Source of the DNA: HK1 sp965204915
GTDB lineage: Bacteria; Pseudomonadota; Gammaproteobacteria; HK1
Length of the DNA stretch: 64,000 bases
NCBI GenBank assembly: GCA_965204915.1
Contig: OZ242023.1
Location: 62,001 to 126,000 of the forward strand
Direction of reading: 5' to 3'
Shown here: piece after piece, positions 1 to 8,985 of the stretch
Position numbering within the stretch: position 1 is the first letter of the stretch
How the letters are laid out: each line of letters starts with the position of its first letter
Notes under the pieces: generated by a model
What the model was told of the DNA's origin: nothing
Seen by the model: only the letters and a program-made list of their open reading frames with translations
The model's database searches: none
Translations under genes and position numbers: made by a program

Positions 1-2
1 AG

Positions 3-1253
3 CACGAGGTGCTTCCGCCGGGCTACTTCGCGCCGCGCGGCGACGAGGCGGCGCTCGCGGAGGCGGTCGAACAGGCGGCGGATCTCGTCGGCGAGTTCGA
101 GAAGCCCCGCTACTTCGGCTACGACCCGGACATCTGCGCGCACGGCGCGTCCGGCATCCGCGGGTGCACGCGCTGCCTCGACGCCTGCCCCACCGGCGCG
201 ATCCGCTCGATCGGCGAGCGCGTAGAGGTCGATCCGTATCTCTGCCAGGGGGCGGGGGTGTGCGCGAGCGCGTGTCCGACCGGAGCGATGACCTACGCAT
301 ATCCGCCGCCGGGGGATCAGCTCGCGGCCCTGCGCGCGGCCCTGGCCACGTACCGGGAAGCCGGAGGACGGTCGCCGACGCTCCTGTTCCACGATGAGGA
401 GACGGGGGGCGAGCAATGGGCGCGCGTGGCGCACGAAGTGCCGGAATCGGTCATCCCGTGGGCGGTCGAAGAAGTCGGCTCCATCGGCATGGACGCCTGG
501 ACGGCGTGTATCGCATGGGGGGCGCGGGTGGTGATACTGGCGCCGGAACGGGTGCCGGGCTCCGTCCGGCGCGAGCTCGACGTGCAGATCGTCGTCACCC
601 GCACGATACTGGAGGCGATGGGGTATCCGGCGGCCTTGTCGTCGCTCGTGGCCGACGGCGAGGCGCTCGCCCTCGCCCTCGCTCCGCCTGCGGCTCCCGA
701 TCCCGCCACCGATCCACCGGCCACGTTCGCACCGTCCGGAGAGAAGCGCACCGACGTCCGGCTCGCGCTCGACCACCTCTACGAGCATGCGCCACGGCGG
801 CCGGAGGTCGCCGCTCTCCCCCCCGCCGCGCCGTTCGGAACCGTCGACGCCGACCGTGGCGCGTGCACGCTGTGCATGGCCTGCGTGTCGGTCTGCCCCG
901 CATCGGCCCTGCAGGCGGGAGGCGACGAGCCCCGCCTCTCGTTCATCGAGATGAACTGCGTGCAGTGCGGCCTGTGCGAGCGGGCGTGCCCCGAATCCTG
1001 CATCACCCGCGGCCAACGCTACCTCTTCGACCGCGAAGCCCGGCGCCGTCCCCGTACCCTCAACGAGGACCAGCCGTTCCGTTGCGTGAGCTGCGGCAAG
1101 GTGTTCGGCACCACGTCGGTGGTGATGCGCATGCAGGAACGGCTTGCGGGCCACTCCATGTTCCAGGCTCCGGGCGCCCTGGCCCGGCTGCGGATGTGCG
1201 AGGATTGCCGGGTCAAGGACATGTTCAGGAGCGAGGCGGCGGCTCGGGAATGA
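3..1253 (+). CDS. 4Fe-4S ferredoxin-type protein of the formate dehydrogenase locus (5' partial)
   Basis: The reading frame is open to the left edge, so the true start lies outside the window. Four ferredoxin-type cysteine clusters are visible: CTRCLDACP preceded by a further Cys, CQGAGVCASACP, CTLCMACVSVCP and CVQCGLCERACP. They are followed by CxxC pairs near the C-terminus (CVSCGK, CEDCR). This is the layout of a multi-[4Fe-4S] electron-transfer protein. Family knowledge: large ferredoxin-like proteins of this sort sit upstream of TorD-like chaperones in many proteobacterial formate dehydrogenase loci and probably shuttle electrons or help assemble the enzyme. The next gene (TorD family) starts about 210 bp downstream on the same strand. 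The exact redox partner is inferred only from context. Confidence 0.8.
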   Translation, partial: HEVLPPGYFAPRGDEAALAEAVEQAADLVGEFEKPRYFGYDPDICAHGASGIRGCTRCLDACPTGAIRSIGERVEVDPYLCQGAGVCASACPTGAMTYAYPPPGDQLAALRAALATYREAGGRSPTLLFHDEETGGEQWARVAHEVPESVIPWAVEEVGSIGMDAWTACIAWGARVVILAPERVPGSVRRELDVQIVVTRTILEAMGYPAALSSLVADGEALALALAPPAAPDPATDPPATFAPSGEKRTDVRLALDHLYEHAPRRPEVAALPPAAPFGTVDADRGACTLCMACVSVCPASALQAGGDEPRLSFIEMNCVQCGLCERACPESCITRGQRYLFDREARRRPRTLNEDQPFRCVSCGKVFGTTSVVMRMQERLAGHSMFQAPGALARLRMCEDCRVKDMFRSEAAARE

Positions 1254-1463
1254 GGACAATTCGGGAGATTCGGACCGGAAACAGGCCGGAGATGGGCCAA
1301 AGCGAACCAATTGATGTCGATGCCCTCTGTACTTTTCCCCGCGGATGGCTTATCGTCGATCCGAATCGGGATTTCTCCCACACTCTCGTACAAGCCGGGA
1401 TTGGAGTTTGCTGCAAGATCCCCGATAGTTGCACCGGCTTTCCGGGAGCAATCGGACACAGCG

Positions 1464-2096
1464 ATGGAACCGGCTCTCGATATCAGGTCCGGTATGACCG
1501 CTGAAGCCGTCCCGTCGCCGAGCGACGCGGACGGTGACGCCGTGCGGGCCAACACCTACGGCCTGCTCGGTACATTGCTCGCCAGTCCCCCGCGCAACGA
1601 GATCTTCGATCTGCTGGCGGGCATCGAAGTTCCTTCCACCGATGGACTCGGCGCCGCCTGGGAAGCGCTCAGGCGCGCGGCCCGACACGCCGCCGTCGAC
1701 GCCGTCGACGACGAGTACCACGACCTGTTCATCGGGGTCGGTCGCGGCGAGCTCATCCCTTACGGTTCGTGGTATCTCACCGGCTTCGTGATGGACAAGC
1801 CGCTCGCAGCGCTCCGTTCCGATCTCGCCGCCCTCGGCTTCGAGCGGCAGGACGACGTGAAGGAGCCCGAGGATCATGCCGCCGCGCTGCTGGAGACGAT
1901 GGCCCTCATGGTCGCCTCTCCGGAGCACGGGATCGACGTGCAGCGGCGTTTCTTCGATCGCCACGTCGCGACGTGGATGCGCACGTTCTTCGCGGATCTG
2001 CAAACCGCCGGCTCGGCGCGTTTCTACCGGGCGGTAGGGCAGCTCGGCGATCGGTTCATGGCGTTTGAGATGCAGTACCTTTCGATTGTCGTTTGA
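1464..2096 (+). CDS. TorD/DmsD-family molybdoenzyme chaperone
   Basis: Protein of about 210 aa with the TorD-family signature EYHDLFIGVGRGELIPYGSWY-like stretch (acidic residue, LF-GxGxGE-xPYxSxY) in its middle third and an all-helical composition. TorD proteins are cytoplasmic chaperones that bind the Tat signal peptide or apo-form of a Mo/W-bisPGD oxidoreductase until cofactor insertion. The client here is most likely FdhA, encoded two genes downstream and carrying a twin-arginine leader. Start: ATG 1464 was chosen; ATG 1494 is an equally possible start, and the frame is also open upstream to 1311 but that part is not family-like. Confident on family, less so on start. Confidence 0.85.
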   Translation: MEPALDIRSGMTAEAVPSPSDADGDAVRANTYGLLGTLLASPPRNEIFDLLAGIEVPSTDGLGAAWEALRRAARHAAVDAVDDEYHDLFIGVGRGELIPYGSWYLTGFVMDKPLAALRSDLAALGFERQDDVKEPEDHAAALLETMALMVASPEHGIDVQRRFFDRHVATWMRTFFADLQTAGSARFYRAVGQLGDRFMAFEMQYLSIVV

Positions 2097-2152
2097 ACCC
2101 GGGAGCCGCCCGCGGAGATGCCGGCGGCAGTCATCATCAAGAGGAGGCAAGC

Positions 2153-2368
2153 ATGAACACGAGAACCTCGGAACCGCACGGCAGGCGCGAGTTCCTGAAG
2201 AGAGCGGCGGTGACCGGCGGTGCCGTCACCGTGGCGGCAGCGGCGGGCGCCGCAACGGCCGCCACCGATGGGCCGGCCGCCGTTGGCGCCGTGGACACGG
2301 CGCCGGAGTCCAGGGGCTACCGCATGACCGACCACGTCGAGCGGTACTATCGGCTCGCCCGATTCTGA
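2153..2368 (+). CDS. Small Tat-signal protein of the formate dehydrogenase region
   Basis: A 71-aa protein beginning with a twin-arginine motif (GRREFLKRAAV, residues about 10-20) followed by a long Ala/Gly-rich hydrophobic stretch and a short polar tail ending HVERYYRLARF. A strong Shine-Dalgarno (gaggagg) lies 6 nt before ATG 2153. Short Tat-leader proteins of this form are known from proteobacterial formate dehydrogenase operons (formate dehydrogenase region Tat-translocated protein); their role is unknown, though a part in FDH export or assembly is usually supposed. It sits 23 bp before fdhA on the same strand, in the expected place. Confidence 0.85.
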   Translation: MNTRTSEPHGRREFLKRAAVTGGAVTVAAAAGAATAATDGPAAVGAVDTAPESRGYRMTDHVERYYRLARF

Positions 2369-2391
2369 CCGCACAGAGGGAGGAACCACTG

Positions 2392-5334
2392 ATGAAGCTC
2401 ATTCGGAAGAATGGCCGGACCGCCGGCTCCGTCCATGTCGCGGCGCCTCGCGGCGCGATCGGACGCCGGACCTTCCTCAGGCGCTCCGGCCTGACAATGG
2501 GAGGCGCCGCAGTCGCGACGATGCTGCCCCCCGCGATGATGCGCAAGGCGAGCGCGGCGGCGGGCCACGGTCCGCGGGAAGGCGTCGGGACCGAGATGCG
2601 GCGCAGCGTCTGTACCCACTGCTCGGTCGGCTGCGGCGTGATCGCGGAGGTGCAGAACGGGGTGTGGACGGGGCAGGAGCCGGACTTCGATTCCCCGCTG
2701 AACCTCGGAGCGCACTGCGCGAAGGGCGCCTCGGTACGCGAGCACGGCATCGGCACCCGGCGCCTGAAGTACCCGATGAAGCTCACCGGCGGCAAGTGGA
2801 AGCGCATGAGCTGGGACGACGCCATCGACGAGATCGGCGACGCCATGCTGCGCATCCGCGAGGAGTCGGGGCCGGATTCGGTGTACTGGCTCGGATCGGC
2901 CAAGCACAGCAACGAGCAGTCCTACCTGATCCGCAAGTTCGCGGCGTACTGGGGCACGAACAACGTCGACCACCAGGCGCGCATCTGCCATTCGACGACG
3001 GTCGCGGGAGTTGCCAACACGTGGGGCTACGGCGCCATGACCAACTCCTACAACGACATGCACAACTGCAAGGCGATGATCTTCGTCGGGTCCAACCCGG
3101 CCGAAGCCCATCCGGTGGCGATGCAGCACATCCTCCGCGCCAAGGAGAACGGCGCCAAGATGATCGTCTGCGACCCGCGCTTCACCCGCACCGCCGCCCA
3201 CGCGGACCTGCACGTGCAGCTTCGCCCCGGCTCCGACGTGGGGCTGATGTGGGGCATGCTCTGGCACGTCTTCGACAACGGCTGGGAGGACAAGGAGTAC
3301 ATCCGGCAGCGCGTCTACGGGATGGACGAGATCCGCGAGGAGGTGCAGAAGTGGACGCCGGAGGAGACCCTGCGGGTCACCGGAGTCCCGGCCGAGACGG
3401 TGAAGGCGGCGGCGAAGATGATGGCCGAGAACCGGCCCGGCACCATCGTGTGGTGCATGGGCGGGACGCAGCACACCATCGGCAACAACAACACCCGCTC
3501 GTACTGCGTGCTGCAGCTCGCGCTCGGCAACATCGGCAAGTCCGGCGGCGGCGCGAACATCTTCCGCGGCCATGACAACGTGCAGGGCGCGACGGACCTC
3601 GGCGTCCTCTCGCACACCCTCCCGGGCTACTACGGGCTGAAGCCCGGATCGTGGGCGCATTGGGCGCGCGTATGGGAGACGGACCTCGACTGGCTCAAGG
3701 GCCGCTTCGACCCCACCCCGGTCATCGGCGACGGCGGCAAGGAAATCCTGCCGATGAACTACAAGGGCATCCCCGTCTCGCGCTGGATCGACGGCGTGAA
3801 CGAGGACAAGGACAACATCGGCCAGCGCGACAACGTGCGGGCGATGGTGCTCTGGGGCCACGCGGTCAACAGCCAGACCCGCGGGATCGAGATGAAGAAG
3901 GCGATGGAGAAGCTCGATCTCATGGTCATCGTCGATCCGTATCCGACCCACGCGGCGGTCATGAACGATCGCAAGGAAGGGACGTACCTCCTGCCGGCCT
4001 CGACCCAGTTCGAGACCTACGGCTCGGTCACCGCGTCGAACCGCTCGATCCAGTGGCGCGACCGGGTCATCGATCCGGTGTGGGAGTCCCTGCCGGATCA
4101 CACCATCATGGCCAAGTTCGCGCGCAAGCTCGGCTTCGCGGACGAGCTGTTCAAGAACGTCCAGGTCAACGCGACCACCGACGAGCCGAACGTCGAGGAC
4201 ATCACCCGCGAGATCAACAAGGGGATGTGGACGATCGGCTACACCGGCCAGAGCCCCGAGCGGCTGAAGCTCCATACCGAGCACCGCAAGACCTTCGACA
4301 CCACCACGCTCCGCGCCGAGGGCGGACCCGCCGACGGCGACTTCTACGGGATGCCGTGGCCCTCGTGGGGGAACCCGGACACCGAGTTCACCTACGTCAA
4401 CACCAAGGGCGAGACGGTCACCAAGAAGGGGCATCCGGGCACCCCGATCCTCTACAACCCGAGCATGGCGGTCGGTGACGGCGGCCTCACGTTCCGCGCG
4501 CGTTTCGGCGTCGAGCGCAACGGCGTGAACCTCCTGGCCGAGGGTGTCCACAGCGTGAGCTCGGACCTCACGGACGGCTACCCCGAGTTCAACGACAAGA
4601 TGCTCAAGCAGCTCGGATGGTGGTACGACCTCACCGAGGAGGAGAAGGCGGCGGCCGAGGGCAGGAACTGGAAGACCGACCTCTCCGGCGGTATCCAGCG
4701 CGTGGCCATCAACCACGGATGCGCGCCTTTCGGCAACGCCAAGGCCCGCGCCGTGGTGTGGACGTTCCCGGATCCGGTGCCGATCCATCGCGAGCCGTTG
4801 TTCTCGCCGGATCGGGCGCTGGTCGAGAAGTACCCGACCTACGAGGACCGCAAGCGGTTCTACCGGCTGCCCACGCGCTATGCCTCGTACCAGGCCGAAG
4901 ACCACTCGAAGAACTTCCCGCTCATCTTCTCCAGCGGTCGCCTCGTCGAGTACGAGGGCGGCGGCGAGGAGCAGCGCTCCACGGCGTGGCTGGCGGAGCT
5001 GCAGCAGGACATGTTCGTCGAGATCAACCCCAAGGACGCGAACGACCGCGGCCTGGAGGACGGCCAGATGGTCTGGATCGAGACTCCGACCGAGGGCACG
5101 GCGACGATCAGGGCGAAGGCCATGGTCACCCGCCGGGTCGCCCCGGGGGTGGTCTGGACGCCGTTCCACTTCGGCGGTTACTTCCAGGGCGAGGATCTCG
5201 TGGCGAAGTACCCCGAGGGGACCGCCCCCTACGTGCGCGGTGACGCCTGCAACACCGCGATGACCTATGGCTACGATTCGGTGACGCAGATGCAGGAGAC
5301 CAAGGTCTCCCTGTGTCAGATCCGCGCTGCCTGA
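2392..5334 (+). CDS. fdhA: Formate dehydrogenase, catalytic alpha subunit (Mo/W-bisPGD, cysteine form)
   Basis: 980 aa, oxidises formate to CO2 and passes electrons to the Fe-S subunit; predicted periplasmic. Residues 23-33 carry a Tat motif (IGRRTFLRRSG). A [4Fe-4S] site follows: Cys74, Cys77, Cys81 (CTHCSVGC) and Cys109 (HCAKG). The active-site segment DHQARICHSTT places Cys199-His200 where FDH-N of E. coli has selenocysteine-His, so this is a Cys enzyme; no in-frame TGA is present. The molybdopterin-dinucleotide domain fills the C-terminal quarter. ATG 2392 is preceded by gggagg. It is the core of a colinear operon with FdhB, a lipoprotein and FdhC; the TorD-like protein upstream is its likely chaperone. 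Confidence 0.97.
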   Translation: MKLIRKNGRTAGSVHVAAPRGAIGRRTFLRRSGLTMGGAAVATMLPPAMMRKASAAAGHGPREGVGTEMRRSVCTHCSVGCGVIAEVQNGVWTGQEPDFDSPLNLGAHCAKGASVREHGIGTRRLKYPMKLTGGKWKRMSWDDAIDEIGDAMLRIREESGPDSVYWLGSAKHSNEQSYLIRKFAAYWGTNNVDHQARICHSTTVAGVANTWGYGAMTNSYNDMHNCKAMIFVGSNPAEAHPVAMQHILRAKENGAKMIVCDPRFTRTAAHADLHVQLRPGSDVGLMWGMLWHVFDNGWEDKEYIRQRVYGMDEIREEVQKWTPEETLRVTGVPAETVKAAAKMMAENRPGTIVWCMGGTQHTIGNNNTRSYCVLQLALGNIGKSGGGANIFRGHDNVQGATDLGVLSHTLPGYYGLKPGSWAHWARVWETDLDWLKGRFDPTPVIGDGGKEILPMNYKGIPVSRWIDGVNEDKDNIGQRDNVRAMVLWGHAVNSQTRGIEMKKAMEKLDLMVIVDPYPTHAAVMNDRKEGTYLLPASTQFETYGSVTASNRSIQWRDRVIDPVWESLPDHTIMAKFARKLGFADELFKNVQVNATTDEPNVEDITREINKGMWTIGYTGQSPERLKLHTEHRKTFDTTTLRAEGGPADGDFYGMPWPSWGNPDTEFTYVNTKGETVTKKGHPGTPILYNPSMAVGDGGLTFRARFGVERNGVNLLAEGVHSVSSDLTDGYPEFNDKMLKQLGWWYDLTEEEKAAAEGRNWKTDLSGGIQRVAINHGCAPFGNAKARAVVWTFPDPVPIHREPLFSPDRALVEKYPTYEDRKRFYRLPTRYASYQAEDHSKNFPLIFSSGRLVEYEGGGEEQRSTAWLAELQQDMFVEINPKDANDRGLEDGQMVWIETPTEGTATIRAKAMVTRRVAPGVVWTPFHFGGYFQGEDLVAKYPEGTAPYVRGDACNTAMTYGYDSVTQMQETKVSLCQIRAA

Positions 5335-5351
5335 ACAGGAGGAGACCTACG

Positions 5352-5942
5352 ATGGCTCGAATGAAGTTTCTCTGTGACGCCGAGCGCTGCATCGAGTGCA
5401 ACGGCTGCGTCGTCGCGTGCAAGAACGAGCACGAGGTGCCCTGGGGCGTGAATCGGCGTCGCGTGGTGGTGCTCGACGACGGGGTGCCGGGCGAGAAGTC
5501 GATCTCGGTGGCGTGCATGCACTGCACCGACGCGCCCTGCGCCGCGGTCTGTCCGGTGGACTGCTTCTACACCACCGACGACGGCATCGTCCTGCACGAC
5601 AAGGACCTGTGCATCGGCTGCGGCTACTGCTTCTACGCCTGCCCCTTCGGGGCGCCGCAGTATCCGCAGAAGGAGGCGTTCGGCGTGCGCGGCAAGATGG
5701 ACAAGTGCACGTTCTGCGCCGGTGGTCCGGTGGCGGACAACTCCGACATGGAGTACGAGAAGTACGGCCGCAACCGGATCGCGGAAGGCAAGCTTCCGCT
5801 GTGCGCGGAGTTCTGCTCGACGAAGGCGCTGCTCGCGGGGGATGGAGACCTCGTGGCCGACATCTACCGCGAGAGGCTGACCCGGCGCGGTGGCCGGCCG
5901 CAGCAGTGGGGCTGGGAGACGGCCTACGTCGAGAAGGGCTGA
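5352..5942 (+). CDS. fdhB: Formate dehydrogenase iron-sulfur (beta) subunit
   Basis: 196 aa, 4 x [4Fe-4S] ferredoxin-type electron-transfer subunit that links FdhA to the cytochrome b subunit. Cys13, 16, 19 and 23 (CIECNGCVVAC) start the first cluster. CMHCTDAPCAAVCP, CIGCGYCFYACP and a C-terminal CTFC...C...C set supply the rest, matching the HybA/FdoH/DmsB pattern. It lacks the C-terminal transmembrane anchor seen in E. coli FdnH/FdoH and ends about residue 196, like the shorter beta subunits of other proteobacteria. ATG 5352 has the Shine-Dalgarno aggaggag at good spacing, and the gene begins 17 bp after fdhA. Confidence 0.95.
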   Translation: MARMKFLCDAERCIECNGCVVACKNEHEVPWGVNRRRVVVLDDGVPGEKSISVACMHCTDAPCAAVCPVDCFYTTDDGIVLHDKDLCIGCGYCFYACPFGAPQYPQKEAFGVRGKMDKCTFCAGGPVADNSDMEYEKYGRNRIAEGKLPLCAEFCSTKALLAGDGDLVADIYRERLTRRGGRPQQWGWETAYVEKG

Positions 5943-6049
5943 CGAAGGCGAAGGCGGTTGCCCGTCCGTGGCGGCGCCCCGCGGCGCCGTCACGGGCAGG
6001 GTCGAGCCCGCTCCCAATCCGCTCACGACAACATGCTCGAGGAGAAGAC

Positions 6050-6250
6050 ATGACCATCAAGAACGCGACGTTTGCCGCGGCCGTGGTGGTGGCGGCGGCA
6101 GGGATCGCCGGGTGCTGGGATTCCACGGAGGTCACCATGCACAACCCCGGAGAGTACAAGGGGGAGGCGGACCCCCTGCTGGCGCAGTCGGCGTCGGCGA
6201 GAACCGACACGCTGACGAAGCGGTTCCAGCTCGTGCAGATCGATCGCTGA
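6050..6250 (+). CDS. Small predicted lipoprotein inside the fdh operon
   Basis: 66-aa protein with a short hydrophobic leader and a lipobox-like AGIAGC ending at Cys21-22, then a hydrophilic tail of about 45 residues with no recognised domain. ATG 6050 is preceded by gaggaga. It sits between fdhB and fdhC with no other gene in the roughly 340 bp gap, so it is probably co-transcribed. I do not know a function. A membrane-anchored accessory of the formate dehydrogenase is the simple inference, resting only on position and the signal. Confidence 0.65.
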   Translation: MTIKNATFAAAVVVAAAGIAGCWDSTEVTMHNPGEYKGEADPLLAQSASARTDTLTKRFQLVQIDR

Positions 6251-6281
6251 GCGGCCTCAATCCTTCGGAGGAGCACCGGTC

Positions 6282-7427
6282 ATGACTCGAAACGGAAATT
6301 CGACACCCGAGAGGCGGAGGCGCTACTGGCGCATCACCCTCGCGAGTGTCGTGCTGATGATCGTCGGGGCAATGGCGCTGCCCCTCACCGGCTATCTCTA
6401 CGTCGGGCTTTCCGATGCGTACGCACAGGGCGGCGGGGCGGAGGATTCGAACCCGCGCGCGAACTACTGGCGTGCGGTACGTGCCGGGCAGGCCGGATCG
6501 GGTGCCGATGGCGTCAACTACAGCTCCGTCACCGGACGGCCCATGCCGGGCAGTGATGCGGTCTGGCTGAACCGGGAGGCGGACAACCTCATCGACGGCA
6601 GCGGGCAGAACTGGCGGCAGATCCGCAACCGGGTCATCGCCGTGTACGGCGGCTGGGCCCTGTTCGGTCTGATCGTCGTCATGCTCCACTTCTATGCCAT
6701 CCGGGGCAAGGTCGCTCTGGAAGACGGCATGTCCGGCGTGAAGGTGCGGCGCTGGACGCCGTGGGAACGCTTCGTGCATTGGGTGACCGCGGTGTCGTTC
6801 GTCGTCCTCGCGGTGACCGGCCTGAGCCTGCTCTTCGGGAGGACGATCCTGATCCCGCTGATGGGCCCGGAGGGGTTTTCGGTCTGGGCCACCATGTCGA
6901 TGGGCCTGCATGAATTCGTCGGACCCTGGATCTTCACCCCCGGCGTCGCGCTGATGATTGCGATGTGGCTGGTGAACAACCTGCCCGAGAAGGGCGACGT
7001 CGAGTGGTGGATCAAGGGCGGCGGCATCATCGGCAAGAGCCATCCGAGCAGTGGACGGCTCAATTCGGGCGAGAAGGTCTGGTTCTGGTTCATCGCGACC
7101 TTCGGGGTGGCCTGCATCGTCACCGGCGTCATCCTCGCGTTCCCCGTCGAGTGGGCGCAGACCCGGAGCACGATGCAGCTCTCCAACGTTGTTCACGGTG
7201 TCTGCGCGTTGCTGTGGATTGCGTTCTGGATGGGTCATGCGTACATCGGCACCATCGGATCCGAGGGCTCGCTCGAAGCGATGACCACCGGCTACGTGGA
7301 CGTGAACTGGGCCAAGCAGCACCATGATCGCTGGTACGAGGAGATCGCCGACACCGCCGAGCACGTGACGGTGCAGCAGCCCGCCGCCAGCGGCCCTACG
7401 GGAGAGCCGAGCGCCGCCAAGGCTTGA
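6282..7427 (+). CDS. fdhC: Formate dehydrogenase cytochrome b (gamma) subunit
   Basis: 381 aa, integral-membrane di-haem cytochrome b556-type subunit that passes electrons from FdhB to quinone. An N-terminal transmembrane segment (about 17-40) is followed by a periplasmic stretch of about 85 residues, then four transmembrane helices typical of the family core, with conserved histidines in VVMLHFYAI, ERFVHWVTAV, SMGLHEF and FWMGHAYIG. The extended N-terminal region resembles the FdoI/FdnI-like longer gamma subunits of alpha- and betaproteobacteria. ATG 6282 lies behind ggagga. It is the last gene of the operon: a hairpin follows 47 bp downstream. Confidence 0.95.
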   Translation: MTRNGNSTPERRRRYWRITLASVVLMIVGAMALPLTGYLYVGLSDAYAQGGGAEDSNPRANYWRAVRAGQAGSGADGVNYSSVTGRPMPGSDAVWLNREADNLIDGSGQNWRQIRNRVIAVYGGWALFGLIVVMLHFYAIRGKVALEDGMSGVKVRRWTPWERFVHWVTAVSFVVLAVTGLSLLFGRTILIPLMGPEGFSVWATMSMGLHEFVGPWIFTPGVALMIAMWLVNNLPEKGDVEWWIKGGGIIGKSHPSSGRLNSGEKVWFWFIATFGVACIVTGVILAFPVEWAQTRSTMQLSNVVHGVCALLWIAFWMGHAYIGTIGSEGSLEAMTTGYVDVNWAKQHHDRWYEEIADTAEHVTVQQPAASGPTGEPSAAKA

Positions 7428-7473
7428 ACTTCTGCTGCCATCCGTCCAGCGCCGTTATCGGCGCAGACGTTCC

Positions 7474-7503
7474 GACGCCCCGTCTCGAACGAGACGGGGC
7501 GTC
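7474..7503 (+). terminator. Stem-loop downstream of fdhC
   Basis: Perfect 13-bp inverted repeat (gacgccccgtctc / gagacggggcgtc) with a GAAC loop, 47 bp after the fdhC stop. There is no T-tract after it, so it may be a mRNA 3'-end stabiliser or a weak intrinsic terminator rather than a classical one. It separates the fdh operon from a convergent gene. Confidence 0.65.
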
Positions 7504-7669
7504 GCAGTCACGCCGCTATCCCCGTCGTGTCGATGCCGCCCTCGATACCGCACGTAGCGGTCGCGCTCCGGCAGCGCGAACGAATCCCGTCAAGGTAGCC
7601 GATCGGGTCGTCCTTCGGACGTGAACTCCACCGGTCGAGCAGAAGCGCCCTGCGGTGGGTGGAACGTGG

Positions 7670-8539
7670 TCAAGGGCGGCCACAGTCTCCGGCGCCGACA
7701 CGCTTCAGCCAGATACCCTCCCCGAGGCGCGTGTTCGAATCGTCGATGATGCGGCGACAGGCTTCGTGGCGGCTGCGCAGGATGCGTTCGGATCGGTCGC
7801 TGAAGTGTACTTCGCCCGGGCTGCCGGCGAGGGGGACGAAGAAGGCGCTCTGCACGCAGGGGTGTTCCTTCAGTTGTTGCAACGTCTTGCGAAAGCCCGC
7901 CTTGCGGAGCGTGAGCGCCGCCAGCTTGCCGGCCACGGACAGGGGAACACTCCTGGCGCGCACCGACTCGTTGACGGGGTGGGGTGGGGCGGCCCCGAAC
8001 CCGGCGGTCCCGCAGAGATCGGCCAGCACTGCGAGCAGTCGCTCCGTGTGCTCGACGAGTGTGGAGAACTCCACGGTCAGGATGTCCACGGGAAGTCCGT
8101 AGAGCCTCGACAGGTCTTCGGGAACGAGGCTGTCCCGGACTGCGGCTCGTTCCAGCACCTTCGCACCGAAGAGCGCTGACAGCTCTCCCCGGCTCTTGCG
8201 GAATCTCATCATGGATTCGGCACGGGCTTGGTGCTCGCGAAAGAACACGACGAGCAGGGTTCTGTGGCCGTGCGCTCCGAGGGCCTCGATGCCTGCGGCA
8301 AGTGATGGATCGCGGTATGCGTGGTTCGCCACGTCGACGAGGATGATGGACGGAGAGGCGCCGCGGACCTGCCGCAACGCTCTCTCGAAGCGCCGGAGCG
8401 AACGGTAGTAGTGTGCCTCCTTGATCTCGGGAGCTTCGAAGGCGTCGTGGTTCGTGAGGATCGCATGGAGAAACGTACTGCCCGAGCGGCCGGGACCGAC
8501 GCCGAGGAGGTATTCGTACAAGGGACGGTCCGGGGTCAC
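7670..8539 (-). CDS. Sulfotransferase-family protein
   Basis: 289 aa. The N-terminus has the PAPS 5'-phosphosulfate-binding loop GVGPGRSGSTFLH (residues about 13-25), and the later segment VVFFREHQARAESMMRF matches the 3'-phosphate-binding region (R-x-P/H-xxRxxS) of bacterial sulfotransferases. Such enzymes transfer sulfate from PAPS to hydroxyls or amines of glycans, lipids or small molecules; the acceptor cannot be told here. It stands alone, convergent with the fdh operon and with no PAPS-synthesis genes nearby. Confidence 0.8.
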   Translation of the reverse strand: MTPDRPLYEYLLGVGPGRSGSTFLHAILTNHDAFEAPEIKEAHYYRSLRRFERALRQVRGASPSIILVDVANHAYRDPSLAAGIEALGAHGHRTLLVVFFREHQARAESMMRFRKSRGELSALFGAKVLERAAVRDSLVPEDLSRLYGLPVDILTVEFSTLVEHTERLLAVLADLCGTAGFGAAPPHPVNESVRARSVPLSVAGKLAALTLRKAGFRKTLQQLKEHPCVQSAFFVPLAGSPGEVHFSDRSERILRSRHEACRRIIDDSNTRLGEGIWLKRVGAGDCGRP

Positions 8540-8777
8540 GGTGGGGGGAATAGGAGGACGGGGACGGGGCAGACGCAGTGTATCGGGTCAGCAGGCAGTA
8601 GAGCCAGTGTGAGTCTTTTCCAATACGAAAAGGTGACACCGGGCTCGAGGAAGCGCTCGGCGTGGTCGAGGGACTTGAGCTTGGTCGTTGCGGGGTCGTC
8701 ACGTCGCGGTCGCGGTAGCGCTTCGTGACCCGTCACTTGGCGTCGAGCGTCGCGGTCATTTAGACTACCCATCCCCG

Positions 8778-8852
8778 GGGCGCGTAGCTCAGTGGGAGAG
8801 CACCGTCTTCACACGGCGGGGGTCGCTGGTTCAATCCCAGCCGCGCCCACCA
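8778..8852 (+). tRNA. tRNA-Val (anticodon CAC)
   Basis: Complete cloverleaf folded by eye. The 7-bp acceptor gggcgcg/cgcgccc pairs perfectly, the D stem is gctc...gagc, the anticodon stem ccgtc/ggcgg encloses loop TTCACAC giving CAC at positions 34-36, and the T stem gctgg/ccagc encloses TTCAATC. Discriminator A8849 and an encoded CCA (8850-8852) are present. It decodes GUG. The 240 bp upstream show no gene. Confidence 0.95.
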
Positions 8853-8985
8853 CATGACACCCGGGGCGGCAACGTGACCGAATGAGCCACGATGCAGCCG
8901 AAACCCGCTTCCCCCCTCCCGGTCCGGGCCACAGGATCCAGCCTGTCCCCGGCTTCGCGCGCGATTCGGCCGTAGCGTCACCGTC

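Noticed and set aside
2989..2991. Selenocysteine in formate dehydrogenase
   Set aside because: The active-site codon is TGC (Cys199), with no in-frame TGA in the gene, so no SECIS element is expected.
2347..5169. Long minus-strand open frame opposite fdhA
   Set aside because: It is an antisense shadow of a GC-rich gene, with Arg/His/Val-biased composition and no family resemblance.
8778..8852. tRNA-Val as an integration site
   Set aside because: No partial 3' tRNA copy or integrase gene is seen downstream in the window.
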